A stretch of 64,000 nucleotides of DNA from assembly GCA_023396415.1 (NCBI GenBank), contig JAEWWJ010000053.1, forward strand, positions 7,618-71,617, given 5' to 3'. Below the pieces are notes generated by a model. The model saw only the letters and a list, made by a program, of their open reading frames with translations. It had not been told where the DNA came from and did no database searches. The translations under genes and the position numbers were made by a program. The DNA is from Bacteroidota bacterium. GTDB lineage: Bacteria > Bacteroidota > Bacteroidia > Bacteroidales > F082. Below are positions 51,011-59,502 of this stretch, one piece after another. Numbering within the stretch: position 1 is the first letter of the stretch; each line of letters opens with the position of its first letter.

Positions 51011-52659
51011 ACCCTATATCCATGAAACAAAAAATGAAACTAAACATCTTGAATGTAAGTTTTTTCGTCCTATCAATTTCATTCTTCTCGTGTTCGCCCA
51101 AGGAGGTGAAAACGAATGAAGAGCCTTTAAAAATAACCCATGAAGCTTTACAAAACAAAATAAAAGGTGGCTGGGCCGGACAAACCATCGGCGTGGTTTA
51201 TGGCGCACCGGTTGAGTTCAAATACCAGGGTTCCATCATCAACAGCCACCAAGTGATTCCTTGGGGCGACCATTATGTGAAATATTGGTGGGATAAAAAA
51301 CCGGGCCTTTTCGATGATATTTATACCGATCTCAATTTCGTGAATGTGTTCGAGAAATATGGTTTAGATGTGAGCACCGACACCATTGCGCAGCATTGGG
51401 CCAATACGGAATACCATCTCGCACACGCCAATCAAGCTTCGCGCTACAATATTTTACGTGGCATCATGCCTCCCGAGTCAGGGCATTGGAAAAATAATCC
51501 ACATGCCGATGATTTGGACTTTCAAATCGAATCTGACTTTATCGGCCTTATGGCTCCCGGAATGGTGAACACCGCCACCGAAATCGCAGATCGGGTGGGT
51601 CATATCATGAACAGCGGCGACGGTTGGTACGGGGGAGTTTATGTGTCTTCGTTGTATTCGCTGGCTTTTACACACGCCAATCCTGAAGAAATTGTTACCA
51701 ATGCTTTGAAAACTATTCCCGAAGGCACGCAATTTCACAGCTGCATCAACGATGTGATCAACTGGCATCGCCAATATCCCAACGATTGGAAAGCGACTTG
51801 GTTTGAATTGGAAAAGAAATGGAACAAAGACGTCGGTTGTCCAAAAGGGGTCTATCTCTCCTTTAATATTGATGCAAAAATAAATTCCGCATACGTCACC
51901 ATCGGGCTGTTGTACGGCCAAGGCGATTTCACCCAATCCGTTGATATTGCGACCCGTTGCGGACAAGATGCCGACTGCAATCCTGCCACAGTAGGCGGTG
52001 TGTTGGGCGTGATGCTCGGCTACGATGCCATTCCGCCATTTTGGTTGAAACCACTTCAAGAAATTGAAGATCTGAATTTCGAAAACACCGAAATGTCGTT
52101 AAGTAAAGCTTATGCCATGAGCTACAACCATGCCCTTCAAAACATTGAAAGGTCAGGAGGTATAACCCAAGGCGAAAGCGTCGAAATTCCTTTTCAGGCG
52201 CCTGTGGCTGTAAAATTTGAACAGAATTTTGAAAACTGTCATCCCATTGCCCGCACCAAAATTGATAAGTCGTTTACCGACGAACTCAACTTCGACTTCA
52301 CCGGAAATGGCTTTGTTTTGTATGGCAACATCATTAAAAGTTCCAAAATAGATGCTGATTATATTGACCGTATCAGCAAAAGATTGGGGTCGGAAGTGTT
52401 TGGACTTTCTGAGCTGAATGATTTGTATGTAGCTGAAATAGAGATGTATATTGACGGAAACTTAGACGAAAAACTTCATCTTCCCATGAAAAACACTGCC
52501 CGCCGCACCGAGCCGGCTTGGAGATATCTTCTATCCGAAGGCGCACACAACGTCAGCCTCAAATGGACCAACCCCCATCCTGATTACGAAATACGTGTCA
52601 ATGATTTAATTGTTTATTCTGAAAATCCGGCAGTGAGTCCGCTGCCCCATACCCATTAA
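51007..52659 (+). CDS. exported ADP-ribosylglycohydrolase-fold lipoprotein B
   Basis: A 550-residue lipoprotein with lipobox FFSC (Cys29). ARH fold: KIKGGWAGQTIGVVYGAPVEF (N-terminal motif), GLFDDIYTDLNF (Asp103, 104, 108) and RCGQDADCNPATVGG (Asp321, Asp323). The central block HANQASRYNILRG..PPESGHW..NPHADDLDFQIE is shared with protein C. From about residue 390 a non-catalytic beta-rich domain follows. The canonical DDTxM is altered to DDIYTD, so the chemistry may differ from arginine-ADP-ribose hydrolases. Coupled to protein A by an ATGA overlap; one base separates it from protein C. Confidence 0.82.
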   Translation: MNPISMKQKMKLNILNVSFFVLSISFFSCSPKEVKTNEEPLKITHEALQNKIKGGWAGQTIGVVYGAPVEFKYQGSIINSHQVIPWGDHYVKYWWDKKPGLFDDIYTDLNFVNVFEKYGLDVSTDTIAQHWANTEYHLAHANQASRYNILRGIMPPESGHWKNNPHADDLDFQIESDFIGLMAPGMVNTATEIADRVGHIMNSGDGWYGGVYVSSLYSLAFTHANPEEIVTNALKTIPEGTQFHSCINDVINWHRQYPNDWKATWFELEKKWNKDVGCPKGVYLSFNIDAKINSAYVTIGLLYGQGDFTQSVDIATRCGQDADCNPATVGGVLGVMLGYDAIPPFWLKPLQEIEDLNFENTEMSLSKAYAMSYNHALQNIERSGGITQGESVEIPFQAPVAVKFEQNFENCHPIARTKIDKSFTDELNFDFTGNGFVLYGNIIKSSKIDADYIDRISKRLGSEVFGLSELNDLYVAEIEMYIDGNLDEKLHLPMKNTARRTEPAWRYLLSEGAHNVSLKWTNPHPDYEIRVNDLIVYSENPAVSPLPHTH

Positions 52660-52660
52660 A

Positions 52661-54232
52661 ATGAAAAAATTACTTCTATTGCTATTTGTTCCGCTTTGCT
52701 TTGCGTCTTGCAACAGCTCGCCGCCTGCGACAGAGCTGCAACCAGAGCGCATCACCCTCTCGAAAGAGGTGCTTTTTGATAAAATAAAAGGCGGATGGGC
52801 CGGACAAACCATCGGCTGCACTTATGGCGGGCCAACAGAATTTAAGTTCAAAGGCACCATGATTCAGGAATACCAACACATGGTTTGGTATGATGATTAC
52901 ATCAATGAAATATACGTTGTTGACCCGGGCTTGTATGATGATGTCTATCTTGATTTCACTTTTGTTGAGGTGATCGAACGATTGGGAATGCATGCTCCGG
53001 CCGATTCATTTGCAGTGGCTTTTGCCCGCGAAGACTATAAACTGTGGCACGCCAATCAAGCCGCGCGCTACAACATCCTCAATGGAATCATGCCTCCGGC
53101 CTCAGGCCATTGGGAAAACAATCCTCATGCGGATGACATTGATTTTCAGATAGAAGCTGACTTCGCCGGATTGATGTCGCCCGGAATGCCCAACTCAGCC
53201 GCCGAGATTTGCGACCGCACAGGCCACATCATGAATTATGGCGATGGCTGGTATGGGGGCGTTTTTATGGCCGGAATGTATGCCGCTGCCTTTGTGTCGG
53301 ATGATATTCAATATGTTGTCAATCAAGGGCTTTTGTCTATCCCGCCTGAAAGCAGGTTCCATCAAACCATTGCCGATGTGATAAAATGGCACGGCCAATA
53401 TCCCGATGACTGGAAAAAATGCTGGTTCGAGATCGAAAAGAAACACACCAGCGAAAAAGGCTGTCCCGAAGGTGTTTTCAACTCTTTTAATATTGATGCT
53501 ACCGTTAATGCCGCTTACGTGGTGGTTGGATTGCTTTATGGCAACAAAGATTTTCACCAAACCATGGACATTGCCACGCGTTGCGGACAGGATTCCGATT
53601 GCAATCCCGCCACAGCCGCAGGTATCCTCGGCGTAATGATAGGTTACAGCAATATTCCGGCTTTTTGGAAACCTGCCATTGAAAAAGTGGAAGATCTCGA
53701 TTTTCCTTATTCAACACTTACCCTTAACGATGTGTATAAGCTGAGTTATAAACACGCGCTTGAGCATATTGCAGAATTGGGTGGCACAGTTGGCGAAAAT
53801 GAAGTGGAAATAAAATTGCAAAAACCTGTTCAACAGCGGTTGGAACAATCCTTCCCCGATATGTATCCCGTCAAGGAATTGCTGGTGCGCACCGACCATC
53901 TCGACAATGATATTGCCATCAATTTTGAAGGCAACGGCATTGTAGTTCTGGGCAATGTAAAAAGCCGTTGTATTGACGAAACCCGCGATTTTGTTGCATT
54001 GTTGGATGTGTATATTGATGGAAAACTGATGGAACAAGTCAAGATGCCGTTTGATTACATCGTAAGAAAATATGATATCTATCACAAATATCATTTGGAA
54101 CAAGGCCAGCACCAAATCACCATCCATTGGGCAAACCAAGACCCCGATTTCAGAATTTACTTTAAATCGTATGTGGTTTATGGCGACAAGCCTTTAGAAT
54201 CGGCTTTTGCCTCACACACCACCAAAAAATGA
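52661..54232 (+). CDS. exported ADP-ribosylglycohydrolase-fold lipoprotein C
   Basis: A 523-residue lipoprotein, lipobox ASC (Cys17). It is a clear paralogue of protein B over its whole length: KIKGGWAGQTIGCTYGGPTEF, LYDDVYLDFTF (Asp93, 94, 98) and RCGQDSDCNPATAAG (Asp311, Asp313), then a related beta-rich tail. Relative to B the threonine before the last Asp of the first motif is leucine and the DAD is DSD, so metal coordination may be changed. Together A, B and C may split related bonds or substrates. Overlaps the next gene by four bases. Confidence 0.82.
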   Translation: MKKLLLLLFVPLCFASCNSSPPATELQPERITLSKEVLFDKIKGGWAGQTIGCTYGGPTEFKFKGTMIQEYQHMVWYDDYINEIYVVDPGLYDDVYLDFTFVEVIERLGMHAPADSFAVAFAREDYKLWHANQAARYNILNGIMPPASGHWENNPHADDIDFQIEADFAGLMSPGMPNSAAEICDRTGHIMNYGDGWYGGVFMAGMYAAAFVSDDIQYVVNQGLLSIPPESRFHQTIADVIKWHGQYPDDWKKCWFEIEKKHTSEKGCPEGVFNSFNIDATVNAAYVVVGLLYGNKDFHQTMDIATRCGQDSDCNPATAAGILGVMIGYSNIPAFWKPAIEKVEDLDFPYSTLTLNDVYKLSYKHALEHIAELGGTVGENEVEIKLQKPVQQRLEQSFPDMYPVKELLVRTDHLDNDIAINFEGNGIVVLGNVKSRCIDETRDFVALLDVYIDGKLMEQVKMPFDYIVRKYDIYHKYHLEQGQHQITIHWANQDPDFRIYFKSYVVYGDKPLESAFASHTTKK

Positions 54233-55851
54233 TCAAAACAGGAATGAAAAACGGAAGTGCCATTTTTTTGTTGCAAATTGTATTGCTGCTGTTGATGTCA
54301 ACAACTGTGATTTCATGCAAGAAAAAAACGATTGATCCGATTGAAGAAGAACCATTTGTAAGACTGAAAACCGATCTTCAGCTACAAAGCAGCCGGCTCA
54401 ATCGTTCGATCAACTATGCCGTTTTACTTCCTGAAAATTATACTGACGAAACACAGCGTTTCCCAGTAGTGTATCTGCTGCATGGCTTTGGCGACAATGA
54501 AAAAGCTTGGTACCAGGGGGGTAATATTTCCTTTTACGCCGACCGCTATGCCGACAGTATTGGACCGGTCATCTTCGTGATGCCACAGGGCTTCAACACT
54601 TATTGGCTCGACAGATACAATGGAAACTACCCTTATATGCAAATGCTTATCAATGAGCTTGTTCCTGAGGTTGATTTGCTTTTCAGAACCAAGCCTGAGG
54701 CCGAGCAACGGGCTGTAATGGGCTATTCAATGGGCGGTTATGGCGCGCTGATGTTGGCAGCAAAAAACCCTGAAACCTTTAAAACGGGAGTCTCTTTGAG
54801 CATGTCGTTCCGCACTGATGAGCAATACCTGAATGAGCCACAAGGTGTTTTCGATGGACAGTGGGCTACCATTTTTGGCGGGATGGGAGTGTCTGGAAAT
54901 CAGCGGTTAACCGATCATTTTATCAAATACAGCCCGTTTCATTTTTTTGAAACACCCGGCGACCCTTCACTCAGTGGCCAACATTATTTCATTGATTGCG
55001 GCGACGACGAAGAAACGCTGACCTACACTGCCAACGCCTTGCACAGTTTGCTTAGCCGGCAGCAAATCGCGCATGAATTTCGCATCCGCAATGGCGGCCA
55101 CAGTTGGGATTGCTGGCATGCCGCTTTGCCTGAGGCTTTTTCTTTTATGCGTCATGCTTTTAATGGTGTTGAATATCCTCAAAATGAATCTGTTAATCCT
55201 GAGATGCTTATTCCTTCGGCTGCTCAGCTTAATCAACTCAACACCGCCGATGGTTTGCTGGCTTTTCATGTGGTGAAACCGGCCAACTACGACAGCGAAA
55301 CAAGAGACTATGCTGTGGTGTATGTTTTGAACGATGGCGTTGATCTTTCCGAAGCAACTGCTTCGGCCAATGTGTTGGCCCAACTTAACCAAGCGGTTGT
55401 AAAAACACGTCTTCCCGCCTCCATCATCGTTGAAATACCTTTTAAACAAGGTTTTATTACAACTGAAAGGATAGCGGAAATTATAGCGATGATCAAGGCC
55501 AAGTACCGAACCTATCCCGATGGAAAATTTGCTGTTATGATTGGAAATAACAAGGGCGGGAAATTCACTTTTGAGTTGATGGAAAGCCTGAGGGATCATT
55601 TCAATGCAGGACTGCTTTTCAATGCTACGCTTGCTGATGATGCCGTTGTGACCAATGGCGATATCGCTTGGTACCTTGATTTGGTGGACGAGCACGCGGC
55701 TTTTAAAGGCTACGAAACTTTGTACCAAAGCGTTAGGACACAGCAGGCCAAGTATGAATACAGGGTCAGACAAGGCCGCTCCGATCATGCAGCTTTTCAA
55801 GCCGGCCTCAATGCTGCAATGATTTTCATCAAAGACAATCTAAAAAAATAA
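54229..55851 (+). CDS. exported esterase-like lipoprotein with second, degenerate hydrolase domain
   Basis: A 540-residue lipoprotein (lipobox ISC, Cys30). Residues 45-305 form an alpha/beta hydrolase of the esterase D / CE1 type: YLLHGFGDNEKAW (oxyanion), GYSMGG (nucleophile Ser157), an acid in DCGDDEE (about 249) and NGGHSW (His281). Residues 310-540 look like a second copy: FHVVKPANYDSETRDYAVVYVLNDG parallels the first start, but the elbow reads MIGNNKGG with no serine, and the terminal RQGRSDHAAF replaces GGHSW. The first domain should remove acyl groups (acetyl, feruloyl or similar); the second is probably structural or binding. Coupled to ARH protein C. Confidence 0.85.
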   Translation: MIKTGMKNGSAIFLLQIVLLLLMSTTVISCKKKTIDPIEEEPFVRLKTDLQLQSSRLNRSINYAVLLPENYTDETQRFPVVYLLHGFGDNEKAWYQGGNISFYADRYADSIGPVIFVMPQGFNTYWLDRYNGNYPYMQMLINELVPEVDLLFRTKPEAEQRAVMGYSMGGYGALMLAAKNPETFKTGVSLSMSFRTDEQYLNEPQGVFDGQWATIFGGMGVSGNQRLTDHFIKYSPFHFFETPGDPSLSGQHYFIDCGDDEETLTYTANALHSLLSRQQIAHEFRIRNGGHSWDCWHAALPEAFSFMRHAFNGVEYPQNESVNPEMLIPSAAQLNQLNTADGLLAFHVVKPANYDSETRDYAVVYVLNDGVDLSEATASANVLAQLNQAVVKTRLPASIIVEIPFKQGFITTERIAEIIAMIKAKYRTYPDGKFAVMIGNNKGGKFTFELMESLRDHFNAGLLFNATLADDAVVTNGDIAWYLDLVDEHAAFKGYETLYQSVRTQQAKYEYRVRQGRSDHAAFQAGLNAAMIFIKDNLKK

Positions 55852-55854
55852 AAC

Positions 55855-57411
55855 ATGAAAAAAGGAATACTGATACTTGTTTTATTGTTTTTAAGGCTCA
55901 GCATTGGTCTTGTTGCCCAACCGATTACCGTTTGGGAAGGGCTTCATTTCAATAGTAAAATTCTTGGTCTTGAGGTGCCTTTTTCGGTTTGCCTACCGCA
56001 GGATTACGACCAGTCGAACGCGTCATATCCTGTAACTTATTTGCTGCACGGCTTGGGCGACGATGCCAGTTCATGGCTCGAATATGGGCGAATTGCCCAG
56101 TATGCCGACCAAGCAGTTGCAAACAAAGAGGCTGTTCCCATGATTTTTGTGATGCCTGCCGCTTACCGCACTTATTATGTCAATGACTACAATCACAGCT
56201 TTAACTATGAAAATATGTTTGTTCAGGAGCTTGTGCCTTATATTGACAGTCTTTACCGAACAAAAACCGGCCCCAACAACAGGGCTTTGATGGGCTATTC
56301 CATGGGCGGTTTTGGTGCCTTTAGTCTGCACTTACGCCATCCCGATGTTTTTGGAGCTGCCGTGCCTTTGAGCATGTCGGTGAGAACCGATGCCCAATAC
56401 ATGGAAGAAGATGCGCGCGGATGGGACGAACAATGGGGTCGCCTTTTTGGAGCAGTAGGGCTCACCGGAGCAGCAAGGCTCACGGATGGGTACAAAAACT
56501 ACAGTCCTTTTTATGCCTTAGAAAAACTTACACACGAACAAAAATCGAAATTAAACCTGTTGATGATCAACGGCGATGAGGAAGAAACCCTTTGCCGAAG
56601 CAACGAAGAACTCTTTGTGTTGATGCATCAACTTTCGATACCGCATACGTACCGCGTTGTTGATGGCGGTCATAGTTTTCAGGTGTGGCGGGCTGCCCTA
56701 CCTGGAGCCCTTGGTTTTATCAGTGATTTCTTTGAAGGAGTTCCAAACAGAGGTTCTTCGGAAGCACTGATAAAAACCACAGGGACATCTGCCATTCATT
56801 TGCAAGATATTCATATTGAAGGATTTGACATCAAAGCCATTTTGCCTGATGGTTATACAGCAGGAAACAGAAAATACCCTGTAATCTATTTCAGCGGAGC
56901 TTTCACCACCGATGAAATGCAGCTTCTGGGATCTACAACGGCAGCTATGATCCATGAAAATGAAGTTGCACCTGTCATTCTTGTCTTTCTACCGCGAGGG
57001 GGTTTCGGGCAACTTGAGAGGCTCATTCCTGCTTTAGAAAAGGAACTGCACATTCGCCAAGGACACCGCATGAGGGCCATCGCAGCTTATCAAGAGGAAG
57101 CATTGAATGCAATTGAAGCATGTAAAAGCTTAAAATTCAGCACTTTGATTTTGCTCGACGCGGCTTTTACTAAAGAAGAGTTATTGAAACAAAATGTTGA
57201 AAGCGTTTTTTTAAGCAATGAAACCCGCATCTTTCAGCTGGCTCCCAATGGTGGAAAATCCATTGAAGGCAATAGTTTTTTGCATGTGCTGCTGCGCGAA
57301 AAAAAGATTCATCACGAGTATCGTCTGGTCTCTTCAAAGGGTGGATTGACATCGTTTTCAACCCATTTACCGGAAATGCTCACTTATACCATCAACAGAT
57401 TTCATAGATAG
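55855..57411 (+). CDS. exported esterase-like protein with second, degenerate hydrolase domain
   Basis: A 518-residue protein with a Sec signal (cleavage near VAQP, residue 21) and no lipobox. Same architecture as its neighbour: active esterase D/CE1 domain with TYLLHGLGDDASSW, GYSMGG (Ser149), acid in NGDEEETL (Asp241) and DGGHSFQVW (His273); then a second domain from about 310 (IKAILPDGYTAGNRKYPVIYFSGAF) whose elbow reads IAAYQEEAL without the nucleophile. It begins 3 bases after the previous gene. The pair may act on different acyl groups or positions of one substrate. Confidence 0.85.
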   Translation: MKKGILILVLLFLRLSIGLVAQPITVWEGLHFNSKILGLEVPFSVCLPQDYDQSNASYPVTYLLHGLGDDASSWLEYGRIAQYADQAVANKEAVPMIFVMPAAYRTYYVNDYNHSFNYENMFVQELVPYIDSLYRTKTGPNNRALMGYSMGGFGAFSLHLRHPDVFGAAVPLSMSVRTDAQYMEEDARGWDEQWGRLFGAVGLTGAARLTDGYKNYSPFYALEKLTHEQKSKLNLLMINGDEEETLCRSNEELFVLMHQLSIPHTYRVVDGGHSFQVWRAALPGALGFISDFFEGVPNRGSSEALIKTTGTSAIHLQDIHIEGFDIKAILPDGYTAGNRKYPVIYFSGAFTTDEMQLLGSTTAAMIHENEVAPVILVFLPRGGFGQLERLIPALEKELHIRQGHRMRAIAAYQEEALNAIEACKSLKFSTLILLDAAFTKEELLKQNVESVFLSNETRIFQLAPNGGKSIEGNSFLHVLLREKKIHHEYRLVSSKGGLTSFSTHLPEMLTYTINRFHR

Positions 57412-57439
57412 TTTTTGTAACATTAAATACCCGTTTATT

Positions 57440-58447
57440 ATGTACATCGTAAGTAGTTATTCATTAGCAGTGGGCTTCACCTTCATCACCATGTTGTGTT
57501 GGGGATCGTGGGGCAACACCCAAAAACTGGCTGCCAAAACCTGGCGCTACGAGTTATTTTATTGGGATTATGTCATTGGTGTCTTGCTTTTTTCCATTTT
57601 GATGGGCTTAACGCTTGGAAGCACCGGCAGCCAGGGAAGGAGTTTTATTCCTGACCTGATGCAAGTGAGTGCCTTCAGCTTTGGAAGTGCCTTTTTGGGA
57701 GGGATTATCTTTAACGCTTCCAACATTTTACTTTCGGCATCCATTTCTCTGGCCGGAATGGCAGTGGCTTTTCCTGTTGGCGTGGGCCTGGCATTGGTGC
57801 TTGGGGTCATCATCAATTATATTGGTGCTCCGGCGGGCGATCCTATCACTCTTTTTGCCGGTGTGGCACTCATTACCGTAGCGCTGATACTGAACGGAAT
57901 GGCCTACAATAAAATGACCAAATCAGGTGATAAATCACTGGCACGTAAAGGTTTATATATTGCACTTGCTGCCGGTTTTTTGATGTCGTTCTTTTATCGC
58001 TTTGTGGCTGCTGCCGTTGACCTCGAAAACTTCGAATCACCAACTCCGGGTATGGCAACACCTTATACAGCGGTGTTTATTTTCGCTCTTGGAATGTTGT
58101 TCAGCAACTTCTTCTTCAACACTTTTGTGATGAAGAAACCCTTTGCCGGACTGCCGGTGAGCTACAAAGATTATTTTTCGGGCAAGCTCTCCACACATGC
58201 CGTTGGAATCTTAGGAGGTTTGATTTGGGCTTTAGGAACTTCACTCAGCTACCTCGCCACAGGCAAAGCCGGCGCCGCTATTTCCTATGCTTTGGGACAA
58301 GGCGCAACAATGGTAGCCGCGCTCTGGGGTGTTTTCATCTGGAAAGAATTTAAAGGAGCCACCAAATCGGTGAATATCCTCCTTTTATTTATGTTTTTAC
58401 TTTTTATTTCGGGCTTGGCCCTGATCATTATTGCAGGTAACAATTAA
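57440..58447 (+). CDS. sugar transporter of the glucose/ribose porter (RbsU/RhaT-like) type
   Basis: A 335-residue inner-membrane protein with ten hydrophobic segments and the DMT-superfamily duplicated layout. N terminus GFTFITMLCWGSWGNTQKLAAKTWRYELFYWDY is the hallmark of the GRP/RhaT-like group annotated as ribose or glucose uptake in Bacteroidota. NASNILLSASISLAGMAVAFPVGVGLALV and ISYALGQGATMVAALWGVFIWKEF are the matching helices of the two halves. It should import the monosaccharide released by the upstream hydrolases; ribokinase then traps it. Confidence 0.85.
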   Translation: MYIVSSYSLAVGFTFITMLCWGSWGNTQKLAAKTWRYELFYWDYVIGVLLFSILMGLTLGSTGSQGRSFIPDLMQVSAFSFGSAFLGGIIFNASNILLSASISLAGMAVAFPVGVGLALVLGVIINYIGAPAGDPITLFAGVALITVALILNGMAYNKMTKSGDKSLARKGLYIALAAGFLMSFFYRFVAAAVDLENFESPTPGMATPYTAVFIFALGMLFSNFFFNTFVMKKPFAGLPVSYKDYFSGKLSTHAVGILGGLIWALGTSLSYLATGKAGAAISYALGQGATMVAALWGVFIWKEFKGATKSVNILLLFMFLLFISGLALIIIAGNN

Positions 58448-58484
58448 TTTTTTAATCATTTTTCTAACCTTAATTCAATATCTT

Positions 58485-59246
58485 ATGAAAAAGTTTTTCA
58501 GTTTTATGATTTTGGCTGCTATCCTTTCAGCCGGATTTACTTCATGTTCAAAAGACGATGACGACCACAAACCTGTTGTTGTTGAAGCCTCGAAGATCAA
58601 GACCCTCTCCGTGAACTATGGCGATGGCACCGAAGGCTATGAGTTTATTTACGACGACAAAAGAGTGTCGAAAATTTACAACACCTGGGAAGGTGAGGCT
58701 ATGGACACCATCAAGTACGACTACAGCGTAGCCGGCAAACTCACCATCACCAAAGAGGGTAACCCAACCGTTTACGAATTGAATGCCCAAGGTATGGTAA
58801 CCAAAGAATTATGGGGCGAAACCGAATGGGCTGCTTACACCTACAATGCTGATGGCTACCTCACCGGAATCGTTGAACATTGGGATGGTGCCGACCACAA
58901 AAAATATGATGTGGAAGTGACTTCCAACAACATTATGAAGCACACCCGTTACAACGATGAAGGCGTGGCCAACAGAATCAAAACGTTTACTTACACCTCC
59001 GGCGACAACAAATCGGAACTGCATCAAGCCAATGCCGTTGATTCCAACTGGAAAACCATCGGCAACCTTTTTGGAAAACCCAGCACCAAATTGGTTGATT
59101 TTCTCAAATATTGGGAACCGGGCGATGAAGCCAACACCCGCACTACTACTATTTCCTACACTTTTGATGCTAAAAACAGGGTGGCTACTATGACAAGAGC
59201 CGGTGCCGATTGGCAAGAAGTGTACAGTTACACCTATTACGAATAG
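58485..59246 (+). CDS. lipoprotein with YD-like beta repeats
   Basis: A 253-residue lipoprotein with lipobox FTSC (Cys22) followed by an acidic linker (KDDDDHK), typical of surface-exported Bacteroidota lipoproteins. The body has regularly spaced YD/YN motifs: YDDKRVSKIYN, YDYSVAGKLTI, YNADGYLTGIV, YTFDAKNRVATM, reminiscent of RHS/YD repeats and of DUF4595-type Bacteroides lipoproteins. No catalytic motif. As last gene of the locus it may be an extra surface binding protein like SusE/F. The frame opens 18 codons earlier inside the transporter gene; ATG 58485 starts the signal peptide. Confidence 0.72.
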   Translation: MKKFFSFMILAAILSAGFTSCSKDDDDHKPVVVEASKIKTLSVNYGDGTEGYEFIYDDKRVSKIYNTWEGEAMDTIKYDYSVAGKLTITKEGNPTVYELNAQGMVTKELWGETEWAAYTYNADGYLTGIVEHWDGADHKKYDVEVTSNNIMKHTRYNDEGVANRIKTFTYTSGDNKSELHQANAVDSNWKTIGNLFGKPSTKLVDFLKYWEPGDEANTRTTTISYTFDAKNRVATMTRAGADWQEVYSYTYYE

Positions 59247-59251
59247 CAACC

Positions 59252-59300
59252 AACTTTCCCTTGCAACTTTTCATCAGCGTTTCAGTTGTTAGGGAAGGTT
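59252..59300 (+). terminator. hairpin after the ribose-type operon
   Basis: AACTTTCCCT (59252-59261) pairs with AGGGAAGGTT (59291-59300) and CAACT with AGTTG inside it. It starts 5 bases after the stop codon. No T-run follows, so it could instead be an RNA-stabilising 3' structure. Confidence 0.45.
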
Positions 59301-59315
59301 AGTGAATGTGTGATA

Positions 59316-59357
59316 GAAAGAGGAGGAATGTCGTACTTTGTGGCATCCTCTTCTTTC
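59316..59357 (+). terminator. second hairpin between the two operons
   Basis: GAAAGAGGAGGAATG (59316-59330) pairs with CATCCTCTTCTTTC (59344-59357) with one G-T pair and one bulge around a 13-base loop. No clean T-run follows; probably contributes to separating the operons. Confidence 0.45.
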
Positions 59358-59426
59358 TCATCGCATGATAAAATTTTATTTGTTCTTTTCACCTATCGGA
59401 TAGACCCGAACGAAAAGAAGCGAATC

Positions 59427-59459
59427 ATTCCGTCTTTTGGTAGAGGCCAATAACGGAAT
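59427..59459 (+). promoter_or_regulatory. structured leader of the citrate operon
   Basis: ATTCCGT (59427-59433) and ACGGAAT (59453-59459) enclose TTGG and CCAA that also pair. GAATCATT occurs at 59422 and again at 59456. The structure ends 43 bases before the transporter start. It might be an operator or an RNA regulatory element. Confidence 0.35.
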
Positions 59460-59502
59460 CATTTAGAAATGAATCAGTTGTACAAGCAACGTCCTCCAAA
59501 AA

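Noticed and set aside
51007..54232. Assembly duplication as explanation of ARH proteins B and C
   Set aside because: The copies differ throughout, including signal peptides and active-site residues, so they are diverged paralogues.
54967..55800. 277-codon open frame on the minus strand
   Set aside because: Antisense to the esterase gene with intact catalytic triad; composition is unlike neighbouring proteins.
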